The notes beneath the pieces were generated by a model that was not told the DNA's origin, did not search any database, and saw only the letters and a program-made list of their open reading frames with translations. A program made the position numbers and the translations under genes. Shown here piece after piece: positions 27,396 to 35,816 of a DNA stretch of 64,000 bases. The DNA is from Gammaproteobacteria bacterium (lineage in GTDB: Bacteria; Pseudomonadota; Gammaproteobacteria; Pseudomonadales; Azotimanducaceae): positions 310,001 to 374,000 of the forward strand of contig JAPOVV010000110.1 in assembly GCA_026707945.1 (NCBI GenBank). Direction: 5' to 3'. Within the stretch, counting starts at the first letter, position 1. Every line of letters starts with the position of its first letter.

Positions 27396-28211
27396 ATGCC
27401 GTTTCTCCCCACCGATCATGAATCGAAAGAGCTGACAGAACACGAGAACCGAATCTTCAACGAGGACTGCATTGCCGGTATGCGCCGCTTACCTTCAGAT
27501 ATCGTCGATCTTGTAATCACAGATCCTCCGTTTGGTATTAACTTCAAAGCGAATCGACCAAACTACAACCGCATATCACATCGAGTGTTAGACGGCTATT
27601 CCGATGTCTCGCGGATGAACTACCAAGAGTTCACGAAGTCTTGGCTAGCAGAAGTCCAGCGAGTGCTCAAACCCTCCGGTTCAGCATTCGTATTTTCTGG
27701 CTGGAACAACCTAAAGGACATCCTTAATGCACTGAGTGAGGTTGATCTTGAAACAATCAACCACATCATCTGGAAGTACCAATTTGGTGTGGTCACGAAG
27801 CGTAAATTTGTGACCTCTCATTACCACTGCCTTTTTGTTGCAAAAGATGACAAGCAACGAGCATTCCACGTGAATTCGCGATTTTCTCGCGATGACCGCA
27901 CCGAGAACGGTAATAGCGCTCGTTACCGTGATATGGAGGATGTTTGGGAAATAAAACGTGAATACTGGACCGGCGACATCAAGACCCCTACGAAATTGCC
28001 CCGTCAGCTCATAGAGAAGATTCTGGACTACGCGTCACTAGAAGGCGATTTGGTTTTGGACCCGTTTCTAGGTTCAGGTCAAGTACCGGTAGTTGCACAA
28101 GAACATAATCGCCGATTTCTCGGATACGAGATCGTGCCAGAGTATTTTGAATTCGCTGAAAGACGCCTCACAACACGAAGCTACCGTATTCCGGATCAAA
28201 CAAGCAGCTAG
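27396..28211 (+). CDS. site-specific DNA methyltransferase, orphan
   Basis: A 271-residue beta-type amino-methyltransferase in which motif IV precedes motif I. Motif IV is the catalytic DPPFGI near 45; DLVITD precedes it. The target-recognition stretch lies between, and motif I is LVLDPFLGSGQV near 230, followed by RRFLGYEI. DPPF/DPPY proteins of this order methylate adenine N6 or cytosine N4; the target is unknown. YhdJ is a comparable solitary enzyme. No restriction endonuclease is beside it: cca is upstream and rph downstream on the other strand, so it is an orphan and probably epigenetic. The 166 bases after it hold no convincing gene. Confidence 0.88.
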   Translation: MPFLPTDHESKELTEHENRIFNEDCIAGMRRLPSDIVDLVITDPPFGINFKANRPNYNRISHRVLDGYSDVSRMNYQEFTKSWLAEVQRVLKPSGSAFVFSGWNNLKDILNALSEVDLETINHIIWKYQFGVVTKRKFVTSHYHCLFVAKDDKQRAFHVNSRFSRDDRTENGNSARYRDMEDVWEIKREYWTGDIKTPTKLPRQLIEKILDYASLEGDLVLDPFLGSGQVPVVAQEHNRRFLGYEIVPEYFEFAERRLTTRSYRIPDQTSS

Positions 28212-28377
28212 CAATCTACGACCCGTCAATCTCTCATCGACAAGAAAGTCGGCTCTATCCCCGCAATTCGACTGGAGAATGGGAACACCACACAGTTAAC
28301 GTGAAAGATGAACGACTATGAGTGAGAAGCCGCATGCGCACAAGGTGCTTCCATACATGCAAAGCGGTGAAAGATTG

Positions 28378-29085
28378 CTAACTCGATAGCTCAAACGAAC
28401 CGCGCTGATATGACTGCAACTCGCAGATTCCTTTTTTCGCGAGATCAACTAAGGTATTTAGTTCTTCGCGGTTAAACAAAGCGCCTTCCGCCGTACCTTG
28501 AACCTCTACAAATGAATCAGAATTTAGCATGACGATATTCATATCAGTATCTGCTTTCGAGTCTTCTACGTACTCCAAGTCCAAACACGCTTCGCCGTCA
28601 ACGATACCTACGGAAATTGCACCTACAAACCCTATAAATGCGTCCTCATGTCCTATTGACGTCAGCGCATCTAACACCGCAACTGCACCCCCAGTAATTG
28701 CGGCGGTTCTAGTTCCGCCATCCGCCTGGATTACATCACAATCAACATAGATCGTAGTCCCATCGAGCTGGTCCAAATCAACGCAACATCGCAATGACCT
28801 TCCAATCAATCGCTGAATTTCGATCGTCCGCCCTGACTGCTTGCCCCTAGCGGCTTCTCGATCGAATCGTTCCGTCGTAGCTCCTGGCAACATGCCGTAT
28901 TCCGCGGTAAGCCAGCCTTGACCAGATCCTCGAAGAAACCTAGGTACGTTGTTTTCAACCGTTGCGGTACAAATTACCTTAGTATCACCTATACTGATCA
29001 ACACTGACCCCGCCACATTTTTCGTGAAGTTTCTCTCGATAGAAACTGCGCGTAGTTCGTCAAATTTTCGACCGTTTGGGCGCAT
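28378..29085 (-). CDS. rph: ribonuclease PH
   Basis: Phosphorolytic 3-prime-to-5-prime exoribonuclease trimming tRNA 3-prime ends; a hexamer in the cytoplasm. It has 235 residues, matching the family. It opens [22 protein letters not shown], then shows [24 protein letters not shown], the [20 protein letters not shown] phosphate-binding segment, [18 protein letters not shown], and a C-terminal [17 protein letters not shown]. It is divergent from yicC, as in many gammaproteobacteria. Confidence 0.97.
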   Translation of the reverse strand: MRPNGRKFDELRAVSIERNFTKNVAGSVLISIGDTKVICTATVENNVPRFLRGSGQGWLTAEYGMLPGATTERFDREAARGKQSGRTIEIQRLIGRSLRCCVDLDQLDGTTIYVDCDVIQADGGTRTAAITGGAVAVLDALTSIGHEDAFIGFVGAISVGIVDGEACLDLEYVEDSKADTDMNIVMLNSDSFVEVQGTAEGALFNREELNTLVDLAKKGICELQSYQRGSFELSS

Positions 29086-29105
29086 GGATACCTATTTAAC
29101 TATCT

Positions 29106-29121
29106 ATTCGTATATGCGAAT
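29106..29121. promoter_or_regulatory. near-perfect palindrome between rph and yicC
   Basis: ATTCGTATATGCGAAT in the 64-base divergent spacer has ATTCG at 29106-29110 mirrored by CGAAT at 29117-29121, with one mismatched pair in the centre. It sits where operators of divergent promoters lie. It shares the TTCGTAT core with the site between trpG and the PEBP gene. No regulator is known. Confidence 0.3.
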
Positions 29122-29149
29122 CTCGATTATAGGGGAATAAAATCTCACA

Positions 29150-30034
29150 ATGCTAGCCAGTATGACGGCGTTTGCGCGCGCGGAGACCACTATCTGGGTC
29201 TGGGAAGTGCGCAGTGTTAATCACCGTTTCCTAGACCTCAATTTCAACATGCCTTCCTCTGCGCAAGCGTTGGAAGCAGATTTGCGTACGCATGCTAAAA
29301 ACGTACTAAATCGAGGTCGTATCGAAGCTTCGCTGTCCGGGCGTGCAGCGAGTTCGGAAGCTGCGCCGACGATTGATGCTCAAAAACTGCGCTCACTCCT
29401 GGTCAATGCACGATACTCTCAGATGGTGATGGGGGAATTTACCGGTTCTGAAGACGCCAGCAACGAACCCATTCAACAACTTGATGTACTTGACGTCATG
29501 CGATGGCCGGGTGTCTTGAAAGATCAGGCTGACATCTCACCCGACATGCATGACGATATATGCGAATCCTTTGCAGAAGCATTGGAATCGCTTATCACCA
29601 GTCGAAAAGTAGAAGGGGAATCCCTAAGTAGCTTGCTTCAAGTTAGGCTCGCTTCAATTCAAAAAATCCTGGCACAACTGGAAGCCATGGCGGGAACTCA
29701 AACTGAGTACATTCGAGAGAAACTTCATCAGCGTCTCGAGAAGTTTGGCGTGAATTTGGAGCCAAATCGAATAGCACAAGAAGTGGCGTTACTAGCACAG
29801 CGCGCAGATGTCCACGAGGAGATCGATCGTTTAAATGTACAAATTTCCGAATTCGAAAGCTGCATGCTCCGTGATGAACCGCAAGGTAGGCGACTTGGAT
29901 TTATCGTTCAAGAGATGGCGCGGGAGTCGAATACCTTAGCCGCAAAACTAGCTCCTCCCGATGCAGTAAACCTAACCGTTGATCTCAAAGTGCTTGTCGA
30001 CCAATTGCGCGAGCAGGTTCAAAACGTCGAGTGA
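29150..30034 (+). CDS. yicC: YicC-family endoribonuclease
   Basis: A 294-residue member of the YicC/YloC family, whose members cleave RNA and affect sRNA stability. The N-terminus MLASMTAFAR and VRSVNHRFLDLNFNMP are diagnostic, followed by LEADLRTHAKNVLNRGRIEASLSG and a C-terminal DUF1732 part with EVALLAQRADVHEEIDRL and LGFIVQEMARESNTLAAK. It is followed by gmk with a 4-base overlap, the conserved order. Confidence 0.93.
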   Translation: MLASMTAFARAETTIWVWEVRSVNHRFLDLNFNMPSSAQALEADLRTHAKNVLNRGRIEASLSGRAASSEAAPTIDAQKLRSLLVNARYSQMVMGEFTGSEDASNEPIQQLDVLDVMRWPGVLKDQADISPDMHDDICESFAEALESLITSRKVEGESLSSLLQVRLASIQKILAQLEAMAGTQTEYIREKLHQRLEKFGVNLEPNRIAQEVALLAQRADVHEEIDRLNVQISEFESCMLRDEPQGRRLGFIVQEMARESNTLAAKLAPPDAVNLTVDLKVLVDQLREQVQNVE

Positions 30035-30666
30035 CGCGTCAATCTTCGTCACGCGCCAAGCTATTTGTACTCTCAGGTCCATCTGGAGTCGGTAAGACCA
30101 CGTTAGCACAGGCCGTTTTCGATAGCGACGCCGATCTTCAGAGAGCCATAACTCACACATCGCGAGCACCACGTAGCGGCGAAGTAAACGGTCTTCATTA
30201 CCACTTTGTCAGTGACATGCGTTTTCTCGAAATGAAGGCGAACGGGGATTTTCTTGAAACCGTTCATATTTTTGGCAGTTATTACGGTACAAGCCAAGCA
30301 GCCGTGCAACGAAGTCTTGATCAGGACATTGATACGATGCTCATCATCGACTACGAAGGCGCCAAAAACGTACGTCGTCTCATGCAACGAGTGACTAGCA
30401 TCTTTGTACTACCCCCATCCATCGCTGCGCTACGCGAACGACTCTTAGATCGTACGGACGCCGATGATGCGTCACTGCAATCAAGAATGAAAAAAGCAAG
30501 ATATGAGATGTCGCAATACAAGGATTACGATTTCGTGGTAATCAACGATTCGTTCGATAGGACCGTTGAACAGCTGCACGATATCGTCGAGAGCGTTCGC
30601 TCAAATGTCGAGCTCGTAATCGGACCAACCAAGGACCAAATAGAGACCATCTTGGCCACTGATTAG
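30031..30666 (+). CDS. gmk: guanylate kinase
   Basis: Phosphorylates GMP to GDP. It has 211 residues, a GTG start and a 4-base overlap with yicC. The P-loop is SGPSGVGKTT at 15-24, followed by THTSRAPRSGEVNGLHYHFV for GMP binding, LIIDYEGAKNVR, and a lid region with the late VINDSFDRTVEQL. In many relatives rpoZ and spoT follow; here the next gene is a serine hydrolase instead. Confidence 0.96.
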   Translation: MTRQSSSRAKLFVLSGPSGVGKTTLAQAVFDSDADLQRAITHTSRAPRSGEVNGLHYHFVSDMRFLEMKANGDFLETVHIFGSYYGTSQAAVQRSLDQDIDTMLIIDYEGAKNVRRLMQRVTSIFVLPPSIAALRERLLDRTDADDASLQSRMKKARYEMSQYKDYDFVVINDSFDRTVEQLHDIVESVRSNVELVIGPTKDQIETILATD

Positions 30667-30741
30667 TCCGAATTGCAGCTTCTTCGTGGCATCGTTCGTG
30701 ATAATGCGGCGTCTTTAAGTTAGCCTATAAGAGACCTTCTC

Positions 30742-31986
30742 ATGTCCGAAGCGCCTTTGCCCATCGGCGACCCCGTTGAACTCGGCTTTGATCCAGACCG
30801 TTTAGCACAAATCGGTCCCGCGATGCAGCATTTTGTCGATACTAAGAAAGTTCCGAATCTCGTCACCTTACTAGCGAGGAAGGGTCAAATCGTGCATTTT
30901 GCAGCACGTGGTGTACTCGACTTAGAACAGAACAATCCCGTAGGCAAGGATTCATTGTTTCGCATGTATTCAAATACCAAGCCGATCGCCGGGGTAGCAA
31001 CGTTGATTCTCTTTGAAAGAGGTGTCCTCACTCCCGACGATCCTGTCGCGCGCTTTCTACCCGAATGGCGCGATCTACAGGTCGTAAACCGCGATGAATT
31101 AATGATTACCGAACCTGCTAAGCGACCATTGACGATTCGTCATTGTTTAACGAACACAACGGGTCTCATGAATCCGCAGGCGATGCCCGGTATGTATCGG
31201 CAGCAACTTCGAGACGAATTGGCGTCGCTCGGTTATGAAGACGACGATGGATTTAACAGCGATATACCGAATCGGGACCGAGTTCGAGCAATAGCCAAGT
31301 TACCCCTAGGATTCCACCCGGGCGACCGCTTTGTGTACCACGTAGGCTATCCAATCCTGTCAGCTGTGCTTGAGGAAGCGTGCGGACAGACCCTTGACGT
31401 GTTCTTCCAAGAGAACATATTTGACCCACTAAAGATGGATAGTACCGACTTTTATCTTAAGCCCGGCACTCAAGATCGCTTCGGTACAAACTACGTTCCT
31501 CGAGAAGTTGAAGGTGAAATTAAGTTACACCCGGTTGAAACCGCTGCCGCTAGTGAGAAAAATGGACCGAGAAAACACTTCGGTGGAGGTGGGGATGCTG
31601 GCGGCGTCTTATCAACTGCTGGCGATTACGCCCGCTTCGGGCAGATGCTTTTAAATGGAGGAGAACTCGACGGAGTTCGCATTCTCGGTCGGAAGACTGT
31701 TGACCTTATGGTCGGCAACCACACTGGCGACATGACCATCCCAATGACGGGTCATGGATTCCACTGGGGGTTAGGTGTCGCAACCTATCACGGGCGTGGC
31801 GCTCCGCCTCTTATTCGTTCAGTCGGTACGTATGGTTGGGGAGGCGCTGCGGGTACGACCTACTTTGGCGACCCTCAGGAGGAGTTGCTTGGGGTTTGCC
31901 TAACGCAAGTTCTGAACCACGGCGCGATGCCCGGTAATAACTACCAGGAGACATTTCAACGCATGAGTTATCAAGCGTTGGCTTGA
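30742..31986 (+). CDS. serine hydrolase of the beta-lactamase/esterase class C fold
   Basis: A 414-residue protein without a signal peptide. The SxxK nucleophile is S77-N-T-K80, within the segment RMYSNTKPIAG, and the downstream YHVGYPIL segment near 193 supplies the Tyr of the Y-x-N-like motif (the Asn is not conserved). A glycine-rich HFGGGGDAGGVLSTAGDYARFG segment and a late TYGWGGAAGTTYF complete the fold. Cytoplasmic members are mostly esterases or amide hydrolases rather than resistance enzymes, so an esterase role is likelier. It is convergent with idi. Confidence 0.85.
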   Translation: MSEAPLPIGDPVELGFDPDRLAQIGPAMQHFVDTKKVPNLVTLLARKGQIVHFAARGVLDLEQNNPVGKDSLFRMYSNTKPIAGVATLILFERGVLTPDDPVARFLPEWRDLQVVNRDELMITEPAKRPLTIRHCLTNTTGLMNPQAMPGMYRQQLRDELASLGYEDDDGFNSDIPNRDRVRAIAKLPLGFHPGDRFVYHVGYPILSAVLEEACGQTLDVFFQENIFDPLKMDSTDFYLKPGTQDRFGTNYVPREVEGEIKLHPVETAAASEKNGPRKHFGGGGDAGGVLSTAGDYARFGQMLLNGGELDGVRILGRKTVDLMVGNHTGDMTIPMTGHGFHWGLGVATYHGRGAPPLIRSVGTYGWGGAAGTTYFGDPQEELLGVCLTQVLNHGAMPGNNYQETFQRMSYQALA

Positions 31987-32002
31987 ATGCGAATGCGCCA
32001 GA

Positions 32003-32548
32003 TTATCGATCTGGATATCCCCGTCTCCGTAACTCGGACCACTCCAGTTTCATCCATGGAGTGTAATCGGGCGAGTCACTAGCGGTTACCTCGTCAATCG
32101 AGTCTGTTGAGTACCAACGCCACGCTTGAATTTCTGATTCGTTAACGATCGGGTCGACTTTCACGTTGCCAACGAATACCGAGCATAGTTCATTTTCGCT
32201 GTATTCCGGAGACCATTCTGCTTGGTATTCGAATTTGTAAACGTACTCCAGCTCGACGTCGAGACCAAGCTCTTCACCAACCCGTCGCTTCGCTGCGTCG
32301 ATGGGTTCTTCACCGTAAAACGGATGCGTACAGCAACTATTCGACCAACATCCACCCCATAGCGGTTTATCAATGTGTCGCTGTTGTAGTAGGACTCGTT
32401 TCCGAGTATCAAAGAGAAACACGGACACAGCACGGTGCAGAATCCCACGACCTTCGTGACAACTCCGCTTATCGCGTAAACCAATCTCACGGTCATTGGA
32501 ATCGACGAGCACAAGCAAGTCTGTCTCGCGCGACACGATCTGGTTCAT
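32003..32548 (-). CDS. idi: isopentenyl-diphosphate delta-isomerase, type I
   Basis: Interconverts IPP and DMAPP for isoprenoids. It is a Nudix-fold protein of 181 residues. It shows LHRAVSVFLFD, LLQQRHIDKPLWGGCWSNSCCTHP with the metal/active Cys segment (the family usually has T-N-S-C-C-x-H-P), and AAKRRVGEELGL for the Nudix helix. The late CSVFVGNV and WRWYS complete it. It is a single gene with no isoprenoid neighbours, converging on the serine hydrolase. Confidence 0.94.
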   Translation of the reverse strand: MNQIVSRETDLLVLVDSNDREIGLRDKRSCHEGRGILHRAVSVFLFDTRKRVLLQQRHIDKPLWGGCWSNSCCTHPFYGEEPIDAAKRRVGEELGLDVELEYVYKFEYQAEWSPEYSENELCSVFVGNVKVDPIVNESEIQAWRWYSTDSIDEVTASDSPDYTPWMKLEWSELRRRGYPDR

Positions 32549-32669
32549 AGCTACCTATTGTTGTCAGAAAACAAAAATATATAGCTTCCTAGTAAACGAC
32601 TGCAATCACGAATTCGAATACCCAATTGCTTAGTTCAATAATTCCCGTCTTCAATGGCATGGTTGATAT

Positions 32670-33545
32670 TTGGCACGTATACCAGTTGAGCGTCGTATTG
32701 CACTCCAAGATTCCGAGCTATGCTACTTTGAATGGACAGCCGACGACGACTCACTCGTGTTGTTGCTCCACGCAACAGGATTCCACGCACGATGTTGGGA
32801 TCAAACGGTGGCAGAGCTGCCCGAAACGTGTCGAGTCATCGCTATCGACCTGCGCGGTCACGGCAGATCCAGCAAAACCGGACCATTCGGCTGGTTTGAT
32901 ATCGGTAACGACGTTGTCGAATTTGTCGATGCGTTGGACTTAAGCAACATCGTAGTTGCAGGTCACTCTATGGGCGGTCATTGCGCACTCTATGCTAGCA
33001 GTCACCGCACTGGGCGATTTAAGGCGATGGTGCTCGTAGATCCGGTCGTGTTAGCACCCGAGCAATACGCCGAACAGACAGACGGCGCTCTTGCATTTGA
33101 ATCAGGTGAACACCCCATCGCACGCCGAAAAGCCAGCTGGAATTCTCCGGAAGAAATGTTTGAGAACTTCAAAGATCGTCATCCCTTTAGTTTGTGGCAA
33201 CAAAGCGTTCTACGAGATTACTGCCATTTTGGACTACTTCGCACGACAGATGGATATGCGCTCGCTTGCCCTCCCAAGATTGAGGCGCAAATATATACGG
33301 GCACTGGAAAACGCGACTTAAAAACGCTACTTCCCAGGGTTACTCGTCCCACAGTTGTCATGCGCGCGAAACAACGAATTGGTCCGCGCCAAACTATGGA
33401 TTTCTCGAATTCACCAACATGGTCAGGTCTAGCCCAAGCCCTACCAAGTGCGCGTGATATCTATCTTCCTGAGTTAACCCATTTCATTCCGATGCAGCGC
33501 CCTGATCTGGTCGCGGCCGAAATTCGAGATCTGCTAACGCACTGA
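32670..33545 (+). CDS. alpha/beta-hydrolase
   Basis: A 291-residue alpha/beta-hydrolase. The oxyanion HG-like motif is replaced by LLHATGFHARCWD; the DLRGHGRSS strand follows, and the nucleophile elbow is GHSMGGH near 105. A His in ELTHFIPM near the C-terminus would complete the triad. The start is TTG, immediately after an in-frame stop, because no ATG or GTG lies nearby in frame; this start is less certain. The 3-prime end overlaps the convergent MFS gene by 12 bases. Substrate unknown. Confidence 0.82.
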   Translation: MARIPVERRIALQDSELCYFEWTADDDSLVLLLHATGFHARCWDQTVAELPETCRVIAIDLRGHGRSSKTGPFGWFDIGNDVVEFVDALDLSNIVVAGHSMGGHCALYASSHRTGRFKAMVLVDPVVLAPEQYAEQTDGALAFESGEHPIARRKASWNSPEEMFENFKDRHPFSLWQQSVLRDYCHFGLLRTTDGYALACPPKIEAQIYTGTGKRDLKTLLPRVTRPTVVMRAKQRIGPRQTMDFSNSPTWSGLAQALPSARDIYLPELTHFIPMQRPDLVAAEIRDLLTH

Positions 33546-34757
33546 CGGAGACGTAAATTCCCAGTAACCGGACCAGTAACGCCCATATAGATACAGTCCT
33601 ATAGAAATTACGATGCCAGGAAGCAATGCATTCAGCGCACCAAGCCATTCCACTATATACCCCAGAATTAGAGCCGCAAGAATTGAACTGAGGGTGAAAG
33701 TGAATAGGTAGAAGGCGAGTACCTTTGAACGATGGGATGGCGGCGCCATTTCCTGCAACGTACTTCGGACCAACGTCGAATTGACCCCCATGTTGATCCC
33801 CCACATCGTAACAAACATCAAAAATAGCCAAGGCGAAGGTTTAAGCAAAATCCCTGATATCACCAACACTCGGAATAGTTGCAGCGATATGAAGATCTTG
33901 CCTGGGTGTTTAAACGGCATGAGCCAATACAAGACGATTGTCGATCCCGTACTTCCAATGGTGAATGCGATGAACATAGCAGTCATCAATGTAGCATCGC
34001 CGACCGGTAATGTGCCGCCTGCATATTGATCCATCAAGATGTACGGCATTACGACCATGTATGCGCCCGCGTTGAATATCGCTGATACAAAGTTCATGCC
34101 GAACAGATTCCGTATGATGGGCACAGACAGCACATTCCGGAACCCTTCAACCACATCGATGCGCTCTTTACGAAGCGGTGGTAGCTCCGGCAAGCCGAGT
34201 ACTGCAATCGCCGCCAAGCCGTAGAAACCCGCCAATATAAGTAGCACCAATACAAGACCGAAGGACTCAAGTAGTGAGCCCAAACTCATCGCTCCAATGC
34301 CAACCAAGGACGGGACGATAGCGACCAACGCGATCGAACGCTGCATGTCAAGGCGCGATACCCGATTGATCACGCTTTGCCGTGCAGGATCAGCCAAGGA
34401 AGTGAGAATTGCGGTGCCAGAGCCGAAGGCGACCACCATCCACACATTCAGGTTCGACATTCCAACGATTAACAGCAACGGAACGAACGCGGTTAACAGA
34501 GAGAGCCAAAACAACAATCGTCGAGCGTCGAATCGATCACCTGCGAAGCCGCCAATAAGCAAGATGATCAACGGAGCAGCATTGATTAACGCTCGGCTCT
34601 CACCATAAACGCTTGCCGACTCCTCAAGTAGCCCAACGAGTATCCATGTAATCAGCAATCCTTGCAAACTCATTGCCGCCATAGACAAGCTATTACTTGT
34701 CAAGTACCAGAAAAACGCCGCGCGAGGCGGCGTTTCAAAGTTAGTCGGTTGGTCCAA
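33534..34757 (-). CDS. MFS transporter
   Basis: A 407-residue major facilitator with about twelve hydrophobic segments, opening FFWYLTSNSLSMAAM and carrying the loop GGFAGDRFDARRLLF equivalent to motif A of the family. It resembles the MFS group with DUF894/enterobactin-exporter-like members (N-terminal half, DPARQSVINRVSR loop). Substrate unknown. A terminator-like hairpin overlaps its first codons, so a downstream start near the second hydrophobic segment cannot be excluded, although the WYLTSNSLS segment looks like genuine helix 1. Confidence 0.82.
   Translation of the reverse strand: MDQPTNFETPPRAAFFWYLTSNSLSMAAMSLQGLLITWILVGLLEESASVYGESRALINAAPLIILLIGGFAGDRFDARRLLFWLSLLTAFVPLLLIVGMSNLNVWMVVAFGSGTAILTSLADPARQSVINRVSRLDMQRSIALVAIVPSLVGIGAMSLGSLLESFGLVLVLLILAGFYGLAAIAVLGLPELPPLRKERIDVVEGFRNVLSVPIIRNLFGMNFVSAIFNAGAYMVVMPYILMDQYAGGTLPVGDATLMTAMFIAFTIGSTGSTIVLYWLMPFKHPGKIFISLQLFRVLVISGILLKPSPWLFLMFVTMWGINMGVNSTLVRSTLQEMAPPSHRSKVLAFYLFTFTLSSILAALILGYIVEWLGALNALLPGIVISIGLYLYGRYWSGYWEFTSPSVR
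34711..34735 (-). terminator. terminator-like hairpin inside the start of the MFS gene
   Basis: On the minus strand a 9-bp stem (34735-34727 with 34721-34713), loop of five bases, is followed at once by a run of T residues (34715-34711). This is a good intrinsic terminator shape. It lies about 60 bases after the stop of the LLM gene transcribed in the same direction, so it may end that transcript, but it also falls about 20 bases into the MFS coding region. Confidence 0.55.
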
Positions 34758-34797
34758 ATCGTTCCGATGTGGTCAATCTATTCCAGCACTCAAGTAT

Positions 34798-35658
34798 TTA
34801 CGCAACAGCATCGAAGTAAGCTTGAGCCGATGCGAGATGCTCGTCGACTGATGTATTACCAACATAGTGTGTAGCAACCGCAATGTGAGTACATCCCAGT
34901 GCTTCCCACCTTTCAAAATGGTTGCGCCAGCGATCAGGATCTCCTCCTCGGAACTGGACCTGCGCCTGAATCCCGAAAGTATCCCAAGATAAACCCGCCG
35001 CCGCACGTTCGGTTTTCATTACGTCGATCATCGCCGCAGATTCGTCGTTGGGCGTTCCTATCGGAATCCAACCATCGCCTAACCTCGCACAACGCCTTAG
35101 TAACGCCGGTACCGCGCCTCCAAACCATATCGGTATCGTCTTGGTCGGTCGTGGCAAGATACTCGCTTGCGTCACCGTGTGAAATTGTCCTTCGTAAGTA
35201 AACGCATCATTCGCCCATAGCTTTCGCATCAAATCGACCTGCTCTGCCTGGCGCGTGCCTCGAGCATCGAAAGGAACATTAAGCGCCTCATATTCAACAG
35301 CGTTCCAACCTGTGCCGATTCCTAAACGAAACCGATTGTTAGACAAAATCGCTAGCTGTGCCGCTTGCTTGGCGACCAACGCGGTTTGCCGCTGTGGCAA
35401 TATCAACACCGCCGTTGTGAATTCGATTGATTCAGTTACGGCTGCCATAAACGCGAATGTCGTAAATGGCTCATGGAATTCGATGTCCTTGTCATAAGGT
35501 CCAGACCAACCGCCGGGGCGGTTGGGATCCGCTCCCAAAACATGATCGTATATCAGCATGTGGTCTGCGCCCATTGCCTCTGCACCCTGCGCAAATGCTT
35601 TAATCGCGCCCGGATCAGTACCGATTTCATGATGTGGAAAAACTATCCCTACTTTCAT
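34798..35658 (-). CDS. LLM-class (luciferase-like) oxidoreductase
   Basis: A 286-residue luciferase-like TIM-barrel protein, a second family member in this window and not closely similar to the one near purD. It opens MKVGIVFPHHEIGTDPGAIKAF, with GADHMLIYDHVLG, FTTAVLILPQRQTALVAKQAA, the NRFRLGIGTGWNAVEYEAL family motif, and IPIWFGGAVPALLRRCARLGDGW. It resembles the TIGR03619 group often annotated as F420-dependent; cofactor and substrate are not readable. It is divergent from ileS. Confidence 0.82.
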   Translation of the reverse strand: MKVGIVFPHHEIGTDPGAIKAFAQGAEAMGADHMLIYDHVLGADPNRPGGWSGPYDKDIEFHEPFTTFAFMAAVTESIEFTTAVLILPQRQTALVAKQAAQLAILSNNRFRLGIGTGWNAVEYEALNVPFDARGTRQAEQVDLMRKLWANDAFTYEGQFHTVTQASILPRPTKTIPIWFGGAVPALLRRCARLGDGWIPIGTPNDESAAMIDVMKTERAAAGLSWDTFGIQAQVQFRGGDPDRWRNHFERWEALGCTHIAVATHYVGNTSVDEHLASAQAYFDAVA

Positions 35659-35746
35659 GCAAGCTCCCTGCGTAAAAAACGTGGTGTAGCGAGCGAATAC
35701 GTCGCTTATACGTGTATGAACGAGCCCTCAATACAGCGCTCAACTC

Positions 35747-35785
35747 TATAATTTTGCCGCACGAATCCGCCTTTTTAGGCGGATT
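35747..35785 (+). promoter_or_regulatory. ileS leader: TATAAT box followed by a stable hairpin
   Basis: A perfect -10-like TATAAT sits at 35747-35752 without a clear -35. From 35764 to 35771 AATCCGCC pairs with GGCGGATT at 35778-35785 over a six-base loop, followed by TGTTTATAT. If the -10 is real the hairpin lies at the 5-prime end of the ileS mRNA; alternatively it terminates a short plus-strand transcript. The stem ends 31 bases before the ileS start. Confidence 0.4.
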
Positions 35786-35816
35786 TGTTTATATCTAACG
35801 CCAGTTTCCCGCTCTC

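Noticed and set aside
28318..28389. A 23-codon ORF between the methyltransferase gene and rph
   Set aside because: It overlaps the end of rph on the other strand, has no recognisable ribosome-binding site and no known homology.
30742..31986. Antibiotic resistance beta-lactamase
   Set aside because: It has no signal peptide and lacks the Tyr-x-Asn of class C enzymes; a cytoplasmic esterase-type hydrolase is likelier.
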